Assembly: GCA_947624895.1 (NCBI GenBank)
Contig: CANQMK010000009.1
Location: 1-32,871, forward strand
Reading direction: 5' to 3'
Source of the DNA: an uncultured Oscillospiraceae bacterium
Lineage (GTDB): Bacteria > Bacillota > Clostridia > Oscillospirales > Oscillospiraceae
Length of the DNA stretch: 32,871 nucleotides
Shown here: piece after piece, positions 31,315-32,871 of the stretch
Position numbering within the stretch: position 1 is the stretch's first letter
Layout: each line of letters starts with the position of its first letter
Notes under the pieces: generated by a model
What the model saw: only the letters and a program-made list of their open reading frames with translations
What the model was told of the DNA's origin: nothing
Databases searched by the model: none
Made by a program: the position numbers and the translations under genes

Positions 31315-32358
31315 ATGGCGAGGAAACGGATCACGATGCAGCAGTTGGCGGACGCCTGCGGCCTGTCCCGGAACACCGTGTCCAAGGTCTTCAACGACCG
31401 GGGCTCCGTGCCGGAGGCCACCCGGCAGACGGTGCTGCAAAAGGCGCGGGAGCTGGGGTACTACCAGCCCTTTGAGGAGCCGGCCGCCGCCGTGGAGCCG
31501 CCCAAGTTCCAGAACATCGCTCTGCTCACCCGCCACCCCCCCACGGAGGCGCACTTCGGCACCTTCTTTCTCCCCGCCTTCATCGACCGGCTCAGCCGGG
31601 CGGGGTATATGCTGACCATGCACGAGGTCACCCCGGAGCAGATGGCCGCCCGCGTCCTGCCCCCCCACGTCCCCCTGGAGCAGCTGGCGGGGCTGTCGGT
31701 GATCGAGTTGTTCGACCAGGGCTATCTGGAGATGCTCTGCTCCCTGGGGCTGCCCTGCATCTCGGTGGACTGCAGCGCGGAGACCTACCTGGCCCCCATG
31801 CGGTGCGACGTGGTCTGTATGGAGAACACCGCCGGCACCGCCGCCGTGGTCCGGCACCTGCTGGACGCCGGGGCCAGGCGGCTGGGCTTCGTGGGCGACC
31901 CGGAGCATTGCAGCAGCTTCCGCCTGCGGCACCTGGCCTTCTCCATGGTGCTGAAGCAGGCGGGGATCCCCGTGGACCCGGCGCTGAGCATCCTGGACGA
32001 GGACGCCCCCGATTACAGCGACGTGGACTGGCTCTACGAAAAACTCCGGCAGATGCCCGCCGCCCCCGACGCCCTGGTCTGCGCCAACGACTTTCTGGCC
32101 CTCAGCGTGATGCAGGCCCTGAAGCGCCTGGGCCTGTCCATCCCGGAGGACGTGATGGTGACCGGCTTTGACGGCACGCCCCAGTCCGCCGTGGTGGAGC
32201 CCTCCCTCACCACCGTGCAGATCCCCAACCCGGAGATCGGCTACGTGGCCGCGGACGTCCTGCTGGAGCGCATCCGGGAACCCGGCCGCCCCTTCCGGGT
32301 GATCTACGTGCAGACCACCCCGGTCTGGCGGGGCTCCACCGCCCGGGAAACCCCCTGA
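31315..32358 (+). CDS. LacI-family transcriptional regulator
   Basis: ATG 31315 (347 residues) has GGAGGTG six bases upstream and is preferred over the in-frame GTG at 31297. The N-terminal helix-turn-helix reads ITMQQLADACGLSRNTVSKV, followed by the hinge helix region (PEATRQTVLQKARELGYYQ). The rest is a periplasmic-binding-type sensor with 'GFVGDPEHCSSFRLRHLAF' and 'PDALVCANDFLALSVMQAL', then the usual 'IPEDVMVTGFDGTPQS'. It probably represses sugar-use genes until a sugar binds. Shared motifs upstream suggest it controls its own gene, the divergent ABC/yesL pair and the next secreted protein. Confidence 0.93.
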   Translation: MARKRITMQQLADACGLSRNTVSKVFNDRGSVPEATRQTVLQKARELGYYQPFEEPAAAVEPPKFQNIALLTRHPPTEAHFGTFFLPAFIDRLSRAGYMLTMHEVTPEQMAARVLPPHVPLEQLAGLSVIELFDQGYLEMLCSLGLPCISVDCSAETYLAPMRCDVVCMENTAGTAAVVRHLLDAGARRLGFVGDPEHCSSFRLRHLAFSMVLKQAGIPVDPALSILDEDAPDYSDVDWLYEKLRQMPAAPDALVCANDFLALSVMQALKRLGLSIPEDVMVTGFDGTPQSAVVEPSLTTVQIPNPEIGYVAADVLLERIREPGRPFRVIYVQTTPVWRGSTARETP

Positions 32359-32373
32359 ACAAGACCGACTGCG

Positions 32374-32407
32374 CCGCCCCCTCCCGCCCTGGGAGGGGGC
32401 GGTTTTT
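32374..32407 (+). terminator. Terminator after the lacI-type gene
   Basis: CCGCCCCCTCCC (32374-32385) and GGGAGGGGGCGG (32391-32402) form a perfect 12-bp stem around GCCCT, followed by five T. Confidence 0.94.
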
Positions 32408-32438
32408 CGCGCCTCTCCACCGCCCCGGCGCGGGAAGT

Positions 32439-32603
32439 TTTACAAAACGTAAATCATCCAGCGGGCGACCCCTTATGTTTTGCACAAAGAGAAGTGCTCA
32501 TATTTTGCTATTTCGCTGAATATTGGTTGCATATCCGTTATTTTATTGACAGGGTGTAAAAATCGTTATATATTTATGTCGCTAAAAATTTACAAAATGC
32601 AAA
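32439..32603. promoter_or_regulatory. Operator-like motifs upstream of the last gene
   Basis: Three motifs lie in this 330-base gene-free gap (32359-32688): TTTACAAAACGTAAA (32439-32453, a near-perfect dyad), TTTGCACA (32479-32486), and TTTACAAAATGCAAA (32589-32603, five of six arm pairs matching). The last sits just downstream of the -10 of the promoter, a classic repressor position. The gap is strikingly A/T-rich between 32500 and 32605. Confidence 0.6.
32546..32574 (+). promoter_or_regulatory. Promoter of the last gene
   Basis: A perfect TTGACA (32546-32551), 17-base spacer and TATATT (32569-32574). The leader to the ATG at 32689 is about 105 bases. Confidence 0.85.
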
Positions 32604-32688
32604 CCGAGGCACCACCCACCCACCGCGATCCCAGCGCGCCTTGCCTGTCCGCCGAGGGGAAGGCGAACCAACAAGGAGGTTAGGACGG

Positions 32689-32871
32689 ATGAAAACACTG
32701 AGGAAGCTGACCGCCGCCACACTGGCGCTGGCTCTGCTGCTGTCCCTGCTGGGCAGCGGCGCCGCCTTCGCCGCCACCGTGACCACCCAGAGCGAGGTGG
32801 CCTACGTCCCCCTGGGACAGACCGGCGCCGTGGTCTACGAGCGCCACGAGGCGGGCTACACGGTGGCCCTG
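32689..32871 (+). CDS. Secreted protein, N-terminal end (partial)
   Basis: 61 codons are visible before the window ends. AAGGAGGT precedes the ATG. The signal peptide runs MKTLRKLTAATLALALLLSL and on to an AFA-ATV cleavage site. The mature part begins with TTQSEVAYVPLGQTGAVVYE. No lipobox is present, so it is secreted or wall-bound rather than lipidated. Its promoter and operator-like motifs link it to the LacI-controlled carbohydrate genes. An extracellular glycan-acting or SLH-anchored protein would fit, but nothing visible proves this. Confidence 0.85.
   Translation, partial: MKTLRKLTAATLALALLLSLLGSGAAFAATVTTQSEVAYVPLGQTGAVVYERHEAGYTVAL

Overview
The window reads as chromosome of a low-G+C-phylum (Firmicutes/Bacillota) Clostridia member with a high-G+C genome, most likely an Oscillospiraceae-type gut anaerobe. 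The reasons are S-layer-homology (SLH) proteins, YesL/LplB-type sugar transport genes, strong AGGAGG ribosome sites and very G+C-rich coding DNA in the right half. The family-level placement is inference.

Left edge (1-1160): the 3' end of an SLH protein gene with a terminator, a decayed SLH gene fragment (one stop, one frameshift), a strong leftward promoter lying antisense to the SLH gene, and a minus-strand chimeric ORF. That ORF joins the start of an ECF sigma factor in frame to the tail of a lipoprotein whose full copy lies at 18649-19236.

Centre (1320-18445): a one-direction, tightly spaced cluster with visibly lower G+C that looks like a type VII (ESX/Yuk/Ess) secretion locus wrapped in phospho-signalling genes. 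Its order is: transmembrane Ser/Thr kinase with an LRR/Pro-Thr/Big2 ectodomain; secreted RCC1-propeller protein with SLH repeats; PP2C phosphatase; FHA protein; CpaE/MinD-like ATPase with an unusual P-loop; YukD/EsaB ubiquitin-like protein; EssC FtsK/SpoIIIE ATPase; Gly-rich WXG-like protein; YwqH-like helical protein; 494-residue candidate secreted effector; two-TM membrane protein; TPR protein; and two WXG100 proteins. A near-perfect bidirectional terminator closes it. I see no EsaA, EssA or classical EssB. The cluster is bracketed by a 280-bp direct repeat (694-973 and 18648-18927, 14 mismatches), so it may have arrived as an island or been placed by recombination.

Right half (18592-32871): a leftward three-gene operon (YesL membrane protein, single-TM protein, lipoprotein) diverges from a rightward carbohydrate operon. 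The latter holds two LplB/LplC-type ABC permeases, a lipoprotein binding protein, a GH32 beta-fructosidase, a PfkB fructokinase and an MsmK/UgpC-type ATPase. Together these suggest uptake of a fructose-containing oligosaccharide, intracellular hydrolysis and phosphorylation of fructose. After a terminator come a cytoplasmic BMP-domain protein with a ParB-like N-terminal part, a metallophosphoesterase, a LacI regulator with its own promoter, and the start of a secreted protein behind a consensus promoter. TTTGCACA-type and TTTACA-N3-TGYAAA-type motifs recur at the promoters of the divergent pair, of lacI and of the last gene, which suggests one LacI-type regulon.

I found no tRNA, rRNA, CRISPR array or recognisable transposase.
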